Counted from the stretch's first letter, positions 8,741-17,833 are shown. The stretch: 63,803 bases of DNA from Bacteroidota bacterium (GCA_023425865.1 JAFABV010000044.1:1-63803), one strand, 5' to 3'. The notes: generated from the letters alone by a model not told the origin. Translations and numbers: made by a program.

Positions 8741-9427
8741 TTATAAAGCACAGCACATGCTGGGGGCAAAACCGAGCCAGAATGAGAGCACGAGAAGAGC
8801 GAAGACACCCATCAGGATGGTGACATACACCATGCCGATGCACTGCCAGCGCTTCAACCAGATCTTACCGCTGAAGCCCAAGGTCTGCATAGAACTCCAG
8901 AAACCGTGTGAGAGGTGGAACCAGATGGCTACAATCCACAGGAGGTAGAGGATAGAATAAACGGGATTAGAGAAGGTGTCCAAGATCCAGGCAAAGCCGT
9001 CGGAGGGATCGTGGGCAACTTCGATGTGTGCCAGTTCGGCGAACATCATGTGACCCCAGAAGTTGTACAGGTGCAGGATCAGACCCAAGAGAATGATGAG
9101 ACCCAGCACCAGCATGTTCTGAGAGGCCCAGTTCACCTCGGGACGACGGCTTGTCACCTCATAGCGCTGGCTACCGCGGGCGCGACGGTTCTGCGCTGTC
9201 AGAATGAAAGCGTACACGATGTGAAACATGGCCAAGGCTGCCAGAGCGCCTGTTCCGAGCACGGCATACCAGTTACTTCCCAAGAATTTGCATATCACGT
9301 TGTAAGCCTCGCCAGAGAAGAAGGCCGCAACGTTCATGCAACAGTGGAAAGTCAGGAATAGAATCAGGCTGACGCCAGTCAATGACATCACAACCTTTCT
9401 ACCAATTGGAGAATTGATTAACCACAT
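8741..9427 (-). CDS. frdC: Fumarate reductase/succinate dehydrogenase cytochrome b subunit
   Basis: The membrane anchor of the complex. The 228 residues contain five hydrophobic segments (about 12-35, 55-78, 105-128, 152-172 and 195-222) with conserved histidines such as those in LTFHCCMN, FHIVYAF, LILHLYNFWGH and WFHLSHGFWS. This is the di-heme cytochrome b558 type with a single anchor protein, so no frdD is expected and none is present. The gene opens the operon. Its promoter lies about 130 nt upstream, leaving an unusually long leader. Confidence 0.93.
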   Translation of the reverse strand: MWLINSPIGRKVVMSLTGVSLILFLTFHCCMNVAAFFSGEAYNVICKFLGSNWYAVLGTGALAALAMFHIVYAFILTAQNRRARGSQRYEVTSRRPEVNWASQNMLVLGLIILLGLILHLYNFWGHMMFAELAHIEVAHDPSDGFAWILDTFSNPVYSILYLLWIVAIWFHLSHGFWSSMQTLGFSGKIWLKRWQCIGMVYVTILMGVFALLVLSFWLGFAPSMCCAL

Positions 9428-9556
9428 AAATGATTGATTTTTAATTATTTAAATGTTAGATATAAGCTGTTGATAAATAACAGAAAGCATGTCAGTTAGA
9501 AACTGGTTAACCGCTGATTACCTTATAGTAGGTATCAAAGGCTCGGAATTTGAGCA

Positions 9557-9587
9557 CAAAAATACTACTTTATCATGATTAATCAAA
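9557..9587 (-). promoter_or_regulatory. Promoter of frdCAB
   Basis: On the minus strand, TTTG (9587-9584), a 19-nt spacer, then TATTTTTG (9564-9557), a full consensus match. The predicted start near 9552 gives a leader of about 125 nt before frdC. It lies back to back with the mnmG -7 element. Confidence 0.75.
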
Positions 9588-9618
9588 GGAAAAAACACAA
9601 AATTTCGAATTATATTCT

Positions 9619-9626
9619 TACTTTTG
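9619..9626 (+). promoter_or_regulatory. -7 element of mnmG
   Basis: TACTTTTG, 19 nt before the mnmG ATG. No clear TTG at -33. Confidence 0.55.
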
Positions 9627-9645
9627 CCGAAAAAGAAAAGACGTA

Positions 9646-11517
9646 ATGAAATTCAAGTATGACGTAGTCGTCATCGGTGGTGGGCACGCGGGATGCGAGG
9701 CTGCCACGGCGGCGGCAAACATGGGGTCCAAGACCTGTCTGGTCACCATGGACATGAACAAAATAGCGCAAATGAGCTGCAACCCGGCCGTGGGCGGAAT
9801 TGCCAAGGGACAGATCGTCAGAGAAATAGATGCTTTAGGCGGACACATGGGACTCGTGACCGACGCCACCGCCATTCAATTCAGGATGCTCAACAAGGGC
9901 AAAGGCCCAGCCGTATGGTCGCCCCGCGCCCAGTGCGACCGCGGAAAATTCATATGGGAATGGCGACGTGTGCTCGACCACACGCCCAACCTCGACATCT
10001 GGCAAGACCAGGTAGACGAACTCATCGTAGAAAATGGCGAAGCCACTGGCGTGCGCACCATCTGGGGCGCGGAATTTGAGGCCAAGTGCATCGTACTTAC
10101 CGCCGGCACCTTCCTCAACGGACTCATGCACATCGGCCACCGCCAGATTGCGGGCGGACGATGCGCCGAACCCGCCGTAGAGCATCTCACCGAGTCTATC
10201 ACCCGATGGGGCATCCGCTCGGGGCGTATGAAGACCGGCACCCCCGTGCGTCTTGACAAGCGCAGCATACATTTTGAAGACACCGAGGAGCAGCCTGGCG
10301 ACAGCCTCTACCACGGCTTCAGCTATATGGGACTGAGCCGCAAACTGCAGCAACTGCCTTGTTGGACCTGTTATACCAACGAGGCCTCGCACGCCATCCT
10401 GCGTGGCGACATCGCCAACTCTCCCCTATTCAACGGACAGATTCAGTCGACAGGGCCGCGCTATTGCCCCTCTGTCGAGACCAAGCTCGTGACGTTTCCC
10501 GACAAGGACCGCCACCCGCTCTTCATCGAGCCCGAAGGCGAAGACACCAATGAGATGTATCTCAACGGGTTCTCCTCCTCCATGCCGATGGAGACACAGC
10601 TGGCGGCCCTGCACCAGATACCCGCGCTCAGAGACGTGAAAATCTACCGCCCCGGTTACGCCATCGAGTACGATTACTTCGACCCCACGCAGCTCAAGCA
10701 CTCCCTGGAGTCGAAAGTGATACCCGGACTGTTTCTTGCCGGACAAGTCAACGGCACCACCGGATACGAGGAGGCCGCCGGACAAGGACTCATCGCCGGC
10801 ATCAACGCCGCCCTGAAATGCGGCGGCAGCCAGCCCTTTGTCATGAACCGCGACGAGAGCTACATCGGCGTGCTCATCGACGATCTCACCACCAAGGGCG
10901 TGGACGAACCCTATCGTATGTTCACCTCGCGCGCCGAATACCGCATCTTGCTTCGCCAAGACGATGCCGACGCCCGGCTCACCGAAAAGGCCTACAACCT
11001 GGGCGTCGCCACCCGCGAGCGCATGGACTGGTGGCAAGAAAAGGATGAAGCCATCAGGCGCATCATCAACTATTGTCAGGAAACAGCGGTGAAACCAACA
11101 GATATCAATTCTGCCCTCGAAGCCTTGGGCACCACGCCATTGCGCGCCACAAGCAAAATCGCCGATTTGATTGGGCGTCCGCAAATATCCATTGCCATGC
11201 TCGAAGAGATACTCCCAGGACTGAAAGAAGTGACGCACTCACCGAGAAACCGCGTCGAGGAGATTACCGAAGCGGCCGAAATCAGAATCAAGTACGAAGG
11301 ATACATCCAGCGAGAACGTGCCATAGCCGACAAGATGCACCGTTTAGAGAATATCAAGATCAAGGGACGATTCAAGTATAGCGAGCTCCACGAAATCAGC
11401 ACAGAAGGCCGCCAGAAACTCGAGCGCGTCGACCCCGACACATTAGCGCAAGCCAGTCGCATTCCCGGCGTGTCGCCAAGCGACATCAACGTGCTTTTGG
11501 TGCTGTTAGGAAGATAA
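9646..11517 (+). CDS. mnmG: tRNA uridine-5-carboxymethylaminomethyl modification enzyme MnmG (GidA)
   Basis: With MnmE, it installs the carboxymethylaminomethyl group on U34 of tRNAs that read NNA/NNG codons, using FAD, NADH and methylenetetrahydrofolate. The N-terminal FAD motif VVIGGGHAGCEAA is at 8-20. Family blocks follow: SCNPAVGGIAKGQIVREIDALGG, GRMKTGTPVRL, and AGQVNGTTGYEEAAGQGLIAGINAA near the C-terminal part of the FAD domain. At 623 residues it has normal length and the usual C-terminal helical tRNA/MnmE-binding domain. In many bacteria mnmG lies close to oriC and parAB, which is notable given the parS site 56 nt after its stop codon. Confidence 0.97.
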   Translation: MKFKYDVVVIGGGHAGCEAATAAANMGSKTCLVTMDMNKIAQMSCNPAVGGIAKGQIVREIDALGGHMGLVTDATAIQFRMLNKGKGPAVWSPRAQCDRGKFIWEWRRVLDHTPNLDIWQDQVDELIVENGEATGVRTIWGAEFEAKCIVLTAGTFLNGLMHIGHRQIAGGRCAEPAVEHLTESITRWGIRSGRMKTGTPVRLDKRSIHFEDTEEQPGDSLYHGFSYMGLSRKLQQLPCWTCYTNEASHAILRGDIANSPLFNGQIQSTGPRYCPSVETKLVTFPDKDRHPLFIEPEGEDTNEMYLNGFSSSMPMETQLAALHQIPALRDVKIYRPGYAIEYDYFDPTQLKHSLESKVIPGLFLAGQVNGTTGYEEAAGQGLIAGINAALKCGGSQPFVMNRDESYIGVLIDDLTTKGVDEPYRMFTSRAEYRILLRQDDADARLTEKAYNLGVATRERMDWWQEKDEAIRRIINYCQETAVKPTDINSALEALGTTPLRATSKIADLIGRPQISIAMLEEILPGLKEVTHSPRNRVEEITEAAEIRIKYEGYIQRERAIADKMHRLENIKIKGRFKYSELHEISTEGRQKLERVDPDTLAQASRIPGVSPSDINVLLVLLGR

Positions 11518-11572
11518 GGCTTCCCAAGTTCCACGACTGTATATCTGCAGCTTCAACCCCGCAAAACAGATT

Positions 11573-11588
11573 TGTTTCACGTGAAACA
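11573..11588. promoter_or_regulatory. parS site 1 (ParB-binding centromere)
   Basis: TGTTTCACGTGAAACA, a perfect match to the widely conserved 16-bp parS consensus TGTTNCACGTGAAACA. The palindrome extends to 20 bp (11571-11590). It lies in the mnmG-apt spacer. Confidence 0.9.
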
Positions 11589-11645
11589 AACGGCGCATAA
11601 CTCATTGATAAAGATAATTTTAATAGATAAACAAAAACTCAAAAG

Positions 11646-12176
11646 ATGAACAACCAAGTCTTATTAGACAACCTCAGGAGCATTCCTGACTGGCCCATCA
11701 AAGGCGTCAACTTCAGAGATGTCACCACCCTCTTCAAAAGTCCGGAATGTATCCGGGTGATGAGCGACATGATGTACGACATGTACAAAGACAAGCAGAT
11801 TACCAAAATCGTGGGTATTGAGAGTCGCGGATTTGTCATGAGTTCGGCCTTGGCCTATCGTCTTGGCGCTGGAATCGTGCTTTGTCGCAAACCCGGCAAA
11901 CTGCCTTGCGAGACCGTACAAGAGAGCTACGCCAAAGAATACGGTATCGACACCATCGAAATTCACAAGGACGCGATCAGTTCCGACGATATCGTACTGC
12001 TGCACGACGACCTCTTGGCCACCGGCGGCACCATGAAGGCGGCTTGCGACCTGGTCAAGAAGTTCCATCCCAAGAAAATCTATTGCAACTTCATTATCGA
12101 GCTTCACAGCGAGTTTGAGAACGCGCGCGACGAGTTCGGAGAAGATGTAGAGATCACCAGCCTGTTGCAGTTCTGA
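11646..12176 (+). CDS. apt: Adenine phosphoribosyltransferase
   Basis: A purine salvage enzyme that makes AMP from adenine and PRPP in the cytosol. The PRPP-binding motif VLLHDDLLATGGTM (about 117-130) is intact with both acidic residues. The N-terminal segment SIPDWPIKGVNFRDVTTLF is the usual Apt signature, and GIESRGFVMSSALAYRLGAG also matches. The 176 residues are normal length. It lies between two parS sites and ends before a strong hairpin terminator, so uvrC is transcribed separately from its own promoter. Confidence 0.96.
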   Translation: MNNQVLLDNLRSIPDWPIKGVNFRDVTTLFKSPECIRVMSDMMYDMYKDKQITKIVGIESRGFVMSSALAYRLGAGIVLCRKPGKLPCETVQESYAKEYGIDTIEIHKDAISSDDIVLLHDDLLATGGTMKAACDLVKKFHPKKIYCNFIIELHSEFENARDEFGEDVEITSLLQF

Positions 12177-12205
12177 CGCCACAGGCCCGTTATTACGCAT
12201 TCGCC

Positions 12206-12259
12206 AAAACCGCCCAGAAGAGCTTGGAGGCACCCACGCCCCACTCTTCTGGGCGGTTT
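12206..12259 (+). terminator. Terminator of apt
   Basis: A perfect 16-bp stem (12207-12222 with 12244-12259) of AAACCGCCCAGAAGAG and its complement around a 21-nt loop, followed by a T-rich tract. Beyond it, 12260-12430 holds nothing recognisable. Confidence 0.75.
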
Positions 12260-12430
12260 GTGTTGTTACAGCGGCAGTTTGAGATATTGCAAACCGCGCG
12301 ACCACTCCCCAAGAACACCCCTTCCTCACCCTGTTATGCTGTATTGCTGTCATCACAGGCCACAGCCCACCCCATGCCTTACCATAATTTCCCCGCAGAA
12401 AAACCATTTGACATAATATGCGTTAAAAGG

Positions 12431-12462
12431 TTTGTGGGTGACAGCCTTTTTACCTAAATTTG
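12431..12462 (+). promoter_or_regulatory. Promoter of uvrC
   Basis: TTTG at 12431-12434, a 20-nt spacer, then TAAATTTG at 12455-12462, a full consensus match. The predicted start near 12467 gives a leader of about 115 nt that contains the second parS site. Confidence 0.75.
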
Positions 12463-12526
12463 CATCTCCACAGCAGGAAGGCAGACAGACTGCCGCAAGG
12501 AGGGAACCGTGTTCCACGCCCCTTTC

Positions 12527-12542
12527 TGTTCCACGTGAAACA
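12527..12542. promoter_or_regulatory. parS site 2 (ParB-binding centromere)
   Basis: TGTTCCACGTGAAACA, identical to the classic parS sequence. It sits in the uvrC leader, 954 bp from parS site 1. Confidence 0.9.
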
Positions 12543-12582
12543 TTTGACTCCGCAACCCCAATATATAAACGGGAAACAAAAG

Positions 12583-14433
12583 ATGACAAGAGAAGAAAAC
12601 GAGAAGCGTATCGCCTATCTGAAGAACATCGTACTGAGCATGCCTGAGCAGCCCGGCAGCTACCAGTTTTATGATGACAACAAGACCATCATCTATGTAG
12701 GCAAAGCCAAAAAGCTGAAGAGCCGGGTGTCGACCTACTTCCACAAGGAGGTAGACCGATACAAGACCAAGGTGCTGGTGAGCAAGATACACGACATTAC
12801 CTACACCGTTGTGAACACCGAGGAGGACGCCTTGTTGTTAGAGAACTCGCTCATCAAGAAATACAACCCTCGCTACAACGTGCTGCTGAAGGACGGCAAA
12901 ACCTACCCGAGCATCTGCGTGACCAACGAATACTTCCCCCGTATCTTCAAGACACGCACCATCAACAAGAAGTTTGGCACCTACTACGGTCCCTACCCCC
13001 ACATCGGGGCCATGTACAACGTGCTGGAGCTAATCAACAAGATCTACAAGCCGCGCAGCTGCCGTCAGCCCATCACCAAGGAGGGCGTGGCCACAGGCAA
13101 ATACCGTCCCTGCTTAGAGTACCACATCCACAACTGCGAAGGCTGCTGCATAGGCAAGCAGAGCTACGAAGACTACCAGGAGAACATACGCCAATGCAAG
13201 GAGATACTCAAAGGCAACACACGCCAACTGAGCGACTGGCTGTACAAGCGCATGATGGAAAACGCCAAACTTCTGAAGTTTGAAGAGGCCGAAAGGCTCA
13301 AACGGCGCTACCTGCTGCTTGAGGATTTTGTCACGAAGAGCGAGGTAGTAAGCCACACCATCAAAGACGTAGACGTGTTTACCATCACAGACGACGACCA
13401 GAAAAAGAACGCCTATATCAACTATATACACGTCAAGAACGGCACCATCAACCAGAGTTTCACCTACGAATATAAGCGCAAGCTCGACGAATCGGACGCC
13501 GATTTGCTGCTGCAGGCCATACCCGAAATACGTGAGCGATTTGGCAGCAAGGCCAAAGAGATCATCGTACCCTTTGAGATGGACTGGCGGCTGCCCGACG
13601 CCGAGTTTACCATACCCCAGAAAGGCGACAAGAAACACCTGCTCGACCTCTCGGAGATGAATGCCAAGCAATATCGTTTTGACCGCCTGAAACAAGCCGA
13701 AAAGCTCAATCCAGAGCAGAAGCAGACCCGCCTGATGAAGGAACTGCAGGCCAAACTGCAGCTGCCCGGCCTGCCCTACCACATAGAATGCTTCGACAAC
13801 TCCAATATCTCGGGCACTGACGCCGTGGCGGGATGTATCGTGTATAAGGGCATGAAACCCTCGCGCAAAGACTATCGCAAATACAATATCAAGACCGTGG
13901 AGGGTCCCGACGACTACGCGTCGATGCAAGAGGTGGTACGCCGCCGCTATAGCCGCATGGTCGAAGAGAACACCCCACTGCCCAACCTCATCATCACCGA
14001 TGGCGGTAAAGGCCAGATGGAGGTGGTAAGAGCGGTGGTAGAAGACGAGCTCCACCTGCATATACCCATAGCCGGACTCGCCAAAGACGACCGCCATCGC
14101 ACCAACGAACTGCTCTATGGATTCCCCCCACAGACCATCGGTATAGACATCAAGAGCGAGTTGTTTCACGTGTTGACACAGATACAAGACGAGGTTCACC
14201 GTTATGCCATCAGCTTCCACCGCGACAAGCGCTCCAAGCACGCGTTGCATTCAGCTCTCGATGACATCAAGGGAGCAGGCGAAAAGACTCGTGAAGACCT
14301 CCTAAAAGCCTTCAAATCAGTCAATAAGATAAAGGGTGCAACTATCGACGAACTTGCTACCATTATCGGCCCGTCGAGGGCTAAAATCGTCTTCGACTTC
14401 TTCCATCCCGAGGCAGAACAACAAGCCAAATAA
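12583..14433 (+). CDS. uvrC: Excinuclease ABC subunit C
   Basis: The nuclease of nucleotide excision repair; it cuts the damaged strand on both sides of the lesion after UvrA/UvrB loading. The N-terminal GIY-YIG domain shows GSYQFYDDNKTIIYVGKAKK. A UVR-like helical segment (LLKFEEAERLKRRYLLL) follows, then the RNase H-like 3' nuclease domain with CFDNSNISGTDAV and ITDGGKGQ. Two helix-hairpin-helix motifs end the protein (IKGAGEKTREDLLKAF and further on). The frame is open from 12460, but that extension would translate the promoter and the parS site. The ATG at 12583, before MTREENEKRIAYLKN, is the sensible start and gives 616 residues. Confidence 0.96.
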   Translation: MTREENEKRIAYLKNIVLSMPEQPGSYQFYDDNKTIIYVGKAKKLKSRVSTYFHKEVDRYKTKVLVSKIHDITYTVVNTEEDALLLENSLIKKYNPRYNVLLKDGKTYPSICVTNEYFPRIFKTRTINKKFGTYYGPYPHIGAMYNVLELINKIYKPRSCRQPITKEGVATGKYRPCLEYHIHNCEGCCIGKQSYEDYQENIRQCKEILKGNTRQLSDWLYKRMMENAKLLKFEEAERLKRRYLLLEDFVTKSEVVSHTIKDVDVFTITDDDQKKNAYINYIHVKNGTINQSFTYEYKRKLDESDADLLLQAIPEIRERFGSKAKEIIVPFEMDWRLPDAEFTIPQKGDKKHLLDLSEMNAKQYRFDRLKQAEKLNPEQKQTRLMKELQAKLQLPGLPYHIECFDNSNISGTDAVAGCIVYKGMKPSRKDYRKYNIKTVEGPDDYASMQEVVRRRYSRMVEENTPLPNLIITDGGKGQMEVVRAVVEDELHLHIPIAGLAKDDRHRTNELLYGFPPQTIGIDIKSELFHVLTQIQDEVHRYAISFHRDKRSKHALHSALDDIKGAGEKTREDLLKAFKSVNKIKGATIDELATIIGPSRAKIVFDFFHPEAEQQAK

Positions 14434-14623
14434 CCGTCAAACCAGCAATAGGCCTGCCCTGCCGTCACGCCAAGGCCATCGCATAGCGGTTTAGTAACGG
14501 CCATGCGGTTTGTCCAGAAGCACTTGCAAGTATATCATAATCTTCTATTTTACAACACCTTGCACCCATCCACAAGGCATAAGAAACCAAGAAAAGAGTG
14601 GTAATACGGGCAGAAACACAGAC

Positions 14624-14738
14624 TAATTCTATATAGAACCATCGGATAATTCTATATAAAACCATCGGATGGTTCTATATAAAACCATCGGATAATTCTA
14701 TATAGAACCATCTGACCCTTAGGATAGAACCATAGGGG
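14624..14738. repeat. 23-bp palindromic tandem array A (four copies plus a degenerate fifth)
   Basis: Exact 23-nt units at 14624-14646, 14647-14669, 14670-14692 and 14693-14715, then a decayed copy to 14738. The core is TTCTATATARAACCATC. Neighbouring units form dyads (GGTTCTATATA opposite TATATAGAACC). The same unit forms arrays at 30285 and 47710. The rest of the uvrC-dtd gap (14434-14819) holds nothing else I recognise. Confidence 0.92.
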
Positions 14739-14819
14739 CGCAAGGTGTGTTCCACCTCACGAAACGAACGCGCAGAGAGTGCCCTAAGGTAAATATTAAC
14801 ATGAAATAAGGCTCGAAAG

Positions 14820-14851
14820 GTTGTGCAATAAGCGGCTTTTTACTATCTTTG
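14820..14851 (+). promoter_or_regulatory. Promoter of dtd
   Basis: GTTG at 14820-14823, a 20-nt spacer, then TATCTTTG at 14844-14851. The leader to the ATG at 14887 is about 30 nt. Confidence 0.7.
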
Positions 14852-14886
14852 TAGATACTATTGCAACAGCAAGAACCCTGTAAACA

Positions 14887-15339
14887 ATGAGAATAGTCAT
14901 ACAACGCGTAAGCCACGCATCGGTCACCGTAGACAAGAAACTCAAGTCGTCGATTGGCAAGGGTTATCTCATCCTATTGGGCATCTGTGCCGAAGACACA
15001 GAGGAAGACATTGAGTGGTTGGTCAAGAAGGTCATCGGACTGCGTGTATTCGACGATGAGCATGGCGTCATGAACCTCAGCATACGCGACGTAGAGGGCG
15101 ACATACTCGTCGTGTCGCAATTCACGCTGATGGCCAGTTACAAGAAAGGCAACCGCCCGAGCTGGATCAAGGCCGCGCCACACGACATCTCTATCCCGCT
15201 CTACAATCGCTTCTGCGAGGTGCTCAGCGCCGTGCTGGGCAAACCTGTGGGCACGGGTGAGTTTGGGGCTATGATGGACGTGGAATTGCTCAACGACGGT
15301 CCTGTGACCATATGCATGGATACGAAGAACAAGGAATAG
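14887..15339 (+). CDS. dtd: D-aminoacyl-tRNA deacylase
   Basis: A cytosolic proofreading enzyme that hydrolyses D-amino acids, and glycine mischarged on tRNA(Ala), from tRNA. It begins MRIVIQRVSHASVTVD and has both catalytic signatures: SQFTLMAS in the middle and NDGPVT at the C-terminus. The cross-subunit GEFGAMMDVEL motif precedes the latter. The 150 residues are normal length. It opens a probable dtd-mazG-like-deoC transcription unit. Confidence 0.96.
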   Translation: MRIVIQRVSHASVTVDKKLKSSIGKGYLILLGICAEDTEEDIEWLVKKVIGLRVFDDEHGVMNLSIRDVEGDILVVSQFTLMASYKKGNRPSWIKAAPHDISIPLYNRFCEVLSAVLGKPVGTGEFGAMMDVELLNDGPVTICMDTKNKE

Positions 15340-15396
15340 CCCCCGCCACCCCATGGGGAAGCCCACGGGGGGCAGGTTTTACACAAATGCGACCAA

Positions 15397-15723
15397 ATGA
15401 CAATCAAAGAGGCACAAGAAAACGTGGACCAGTGGATTAAGACCATTGGCGTGAGATATTTCTCCGAACTTACCAACATGGCGGTGCTCACCGAAGAAGT
15501 GGGCGAACTGGCACGTGTGATGGCTCGCCGCTATGGCGACCAGAGTTTCAAGCAAGGCGAGAAAGACAACCTGGGCGAGGAGATGGCCGACGTATTGTGG
15601 GTGCTGCTCTGCTTGGCCAACCAGACGGGGGTGGACCTGACCGAAGAGCTGCGGAAGAGCATCGACAAAAAGACCAAACGCGACGCGACACGGCATCTCA
15701 ATAACGCCAAACTAAGAGACTGA
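15397..15723 (+). CDS. MazG-like nucleotide pyrophosphohydrolase
   Basis: A single-domain MazG-type all-alpha NTP pyrophosphohydrolase of 108 residues. Such enzymes cut dNTPs or NTPs to the monophosphate and pyrophosphate, removing unwanted nucleotides. The metal-binding pattern is present: TEEVGELARVMARRYGD supplies EExxE and GEEMADVLWVLLCLAN supplies ExxD. The start at 15397 lies 57 nt after dtd on the same strand, and deoC follows after about 100 nt. The substrate is not predictable. Confidence 0.88.
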   Translation: MTIKEAQENVDQWIKTIGVRYFSELTNMAVLTEEVGELARVMARRYGDQSFKQGEKDNLGEEMADVLWVLLCLANQTGVDLTEELRKSIDKKTKRDATRHLNNAKLRD

Positions 15724-15828
15724 CACTCTGCGCATTGTACAACGAGGAACGGCGGGCGATGAATCACGCCTGCCACAGCACAACAACCCATCATCAACAA
15801 TCGACAAAGAAATAATAAACACTCAATT

Positions 15829-16800
15829 ATGGCATACAACAAAGACATTGAGCCTTCTATCAAACCCGGACAACTGAAAAGTAAGGTAGAGGCTGGTAGA
15901 AAACAAAACAGTGAGCAAGACGACAAGTACCTGCAGACACTGGCAAAGTATAACTGCGACGTAGACGAGGCTGCCGTGCGCAAAGCCGTGAAGCAACTCA
16001 TCATCGAGAAGGTGCCGGCTAACGACACCCTCGAAGTAAAGAAATTCTTGTTGGGCAGCGTGGAACTCACCTCGCTCAACACCACCGACAACGACGAGAG
16101 CATACTGGCCATGGTGGAGAAGGTAAACCGCTTTGACGAGGCCTACCCCGACCTACCCCACGTTGCCACCATCTGCGTATATCCCAACTTCGCCAAATTG
16201 GTGAGCCAAAGCCTTGAGGTCGATGGCATCGACGTGGCCGTGGTATCGGGCTGCTTCCCCTCGGCACAGTCGTTTCTTGAGGTGAAGGTGGCCGAGACTG
16301 CCTTGACCGTGGCCGACGGCGCCACCAATGTAGACATCGTGATGCCCGTGGGCAAGTTTCTCAGTGGCGACTACGAAGGCATGTGCGACGAGATCGGCGA
16401 ACTGAAGCAGGTTTGCGGCAATGTGCCCCTGAAGGTGATTCTGGAGAACTGCGACCTCGGACCGCTCAGCAACGTGAAGAAAGCCTCCATCCTGTCGATG
16501 TATGCCGGCGCTGACTACATCAAGACGTCTACGGGCAAGGAGAAGGCTGGGGCTACGCCCGAGGGCGTGTACGTCATGTGCCAGGCCATCAAGGAATATT
16601 ACGACCAGACGGGCATACAGATTGGCCTGAAGCCCGCGGGCGGCGTGAGCACCGTGATGGATGCCGTGATCTATTATACCATCGTAAAGGAAATCCTCGG
16701 CGAGCAATGGCTCACCAACCAGTGGTTCCGCTTGGGCACCAGCCGACTGACCAACCTGCTGATCAGCGAGATACTCGGCAAGGAGGTGAAGTGGTTCTAA
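15829..16800 (+). CDS. deoC: Deoxyribose-phosphate aldolase
   Basis: Splits 2-deoxyribose 5-phosphate into glyceraldehyde 3-phosphate and acetaldehyde in deoxynucleoside catabolism. The Schiff-base lysine lies in DYIKTSTGKEKAGAT and the second active-site lysine in IGLKPAGGVST. At 323 residues it is longer than the ~220-260-residue enzymes, because of an N-terminal extension of about 60 residues, as in other Bacteroidota DeoC proteins. It is the last gene of its group and ends before a perfect bidirectional hairpin shared with the convergent prenyl synthase gene. Confidence 0.95.
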   Translation: MAYNKDIEPSIKPGQLKSKVEAGRKQNSEQDDKYLQTLAKYNCDVDEAAVRKAVKQLIIEKVPANDTLEVKKFLLGSVELTSLNTTDNDESILAMVEKVNRFDEAYPDLPHVATICVYPNFAKLVSQSLEVDGIDVAVVSGCFPSAQSFLEVKVAETALTVADGATNVDIVMPVGKFLSGDYEGMCDEIGELKQVCGNVPLKVILENCDLGPLSNVKKASILSMYAGADYIKTSTGKEKAGATPEGVYVMCQAIKEYYDQTGIQIGLKPAGGVSTVMDAVIYYTIVKEILGEQWLTNQWFRLGTSRLTNLLISEILGKEVKWF

Positions 16801-16822
16801 GCGTCAGCACCTGCTGGTATAG

Positions 16823-16862
16823 CATGTAAAAAGGAGAGGCAAGTGCCTCTCCTTTTTACATG
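16823..16862. terminator. Bidirectional terminator between deoC and the prenyl synthase gene
   Basis: A perfect 18-bp stem (16823-16840 with 16845-16862) around an AAGT loop. It contains AAAAAGGAGAGGC and its complement, so each strand has a T-run on its 3' side. The stem covers the stop codon of the minus-strand gene at 16856-16858. Confidence 0.9.
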
Positions 16863-17833
16863 TTACGGGCTATCACGTAGTCGAGATAGGCCTCCAGGCT
16901 GGCCCCTACCTCGGCGTGATGCACCTCTGTGTTGAGAAACTCCATGCACTCGGCATGAAACTCCCACATGCGTTTCTCGGCGTATTCTATACCCCCATGC
17001 TCCTTGGTAAACTTCACCAATTGGGCGATTTCATCGCTGGTCACAAAGCCGTTCTTTACCTTACGCGCCAAGGCCAGCATGGCCTCGTCGTGGGTGGAGT
17101 TGAGGGCATAGATGACAGGAAGCGTCAACTTGCCCTCCATCATGTCGTTGCCGGTGGGCTTGCCAATGTCTTCCTTGTCGTAATAATCGAAGATGTCGTC
17201 GCGTATCTGGAAGATAATGCCCAAGTTGCTGCCGAAGGTCTTGGCCCGCTCTATCTGCCGTTCGTCGGCTCCGGCCGACAGCGCGCCGACGGCCGCGCAG
17301 GTTTCAAACAAGGCCGCCGTCTTCTGACGGATGACGCTGTAATACACCTCCTCGGATATTTCCTTATTCTGAATGTTAGACAGTTGCAGTATCTCGCCGT
17401 TAGACAGCGTGCGTCCCAACTCGGCAAGATGGCCCACGATGACTTCGGAATGAGTGCGACTCACATAGAGCAACGCGGTTGAGAGAATGTAGTCGCCCAC
17501 CAATACGGCCACCTTATTGTTGTATTCGGCATTCACCGACGACTGTCCACGACGCTCCGTGCTGTCGTCTACCACATCGTCGTGTACCAGAGAAGCGGTG
17601 TGAAGCAGCTCCAATCCCACGGCGGCATGTAGCGTGGCAGAATTGACAGCACCGAAATTCTTGGCCATCAGCAGGATGAGCATGGGGCGCATACGCTTGC
17701 CCGCACGCTGCCTGATATGCTCCAGTGCCTGCGACAACAACCCATCGGTGTGCGACATCGACTGGTTAAACAAGTCGGTGAAATCACGCAAATCGGAAGA
17801 TATGGGCGATTGTATCGTTGATAAATAATCCAT
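16856..17833 (-). CDS. Trans-polyprenyl diphosphate synthase
   Basis: An all-alpha isoprenyl diphosphate synthase of 325 residues, probably making the side chain of menaquinone. The first aspartate-rich motif appears as LVHDDVVDDSTERRG and the second as QIRDDIFDYYDKEDIGKP. The N-terminal RAGKRMRPML block is also typical. Length and composition suit the IspB (octaprenyl/solanesyl) group, but chain length cannot be assigned here. A -7-like TAAATTTG is present at 17862-17855. It lies back to back with polA. Confidence 0.92.
   Translation of the reverse strand: MDYLSTIQSPISSDLRDFTDLFNQSMSHTDGLLSQALEHIRQRAGKRMRPMLILLMAKNFGAVNSATLHAAVGLELLHTASLVHDDVVDDSTERRGQSSVNAEYNNKVAVLVGDYILSTALLYVSRTHSEVIVGHLAELGRTLSNGEILQLSNIQNKEISEEVYYSVIRQKTAALFETCAAVGALSAGADERQIERAKTFGSNLGIIFQIRDDIFDYYDKEDIGKPTGNDMMEGKLTLPVIYALNSTHDEAMLALARKVKNGFVTSDEIAQLVKFTKEHGGIEYAEKRMWEFHAECMEFLNTEVHHAEVGASLEAYLDYVIARNM

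Noticed and set aside
12460..12582. N-terminal extension of UvrC
   Set aside because: The extra 41 codons begin within the -7 element and read through the parS site; the conserved protein starts at the ATG at 12583.
14164..14179. Third parS-like sequence in uvrC
   Set aside because: Only the first 11 of 16 bases match (TGTTTCACGTG), and it is explained by coding sequence.
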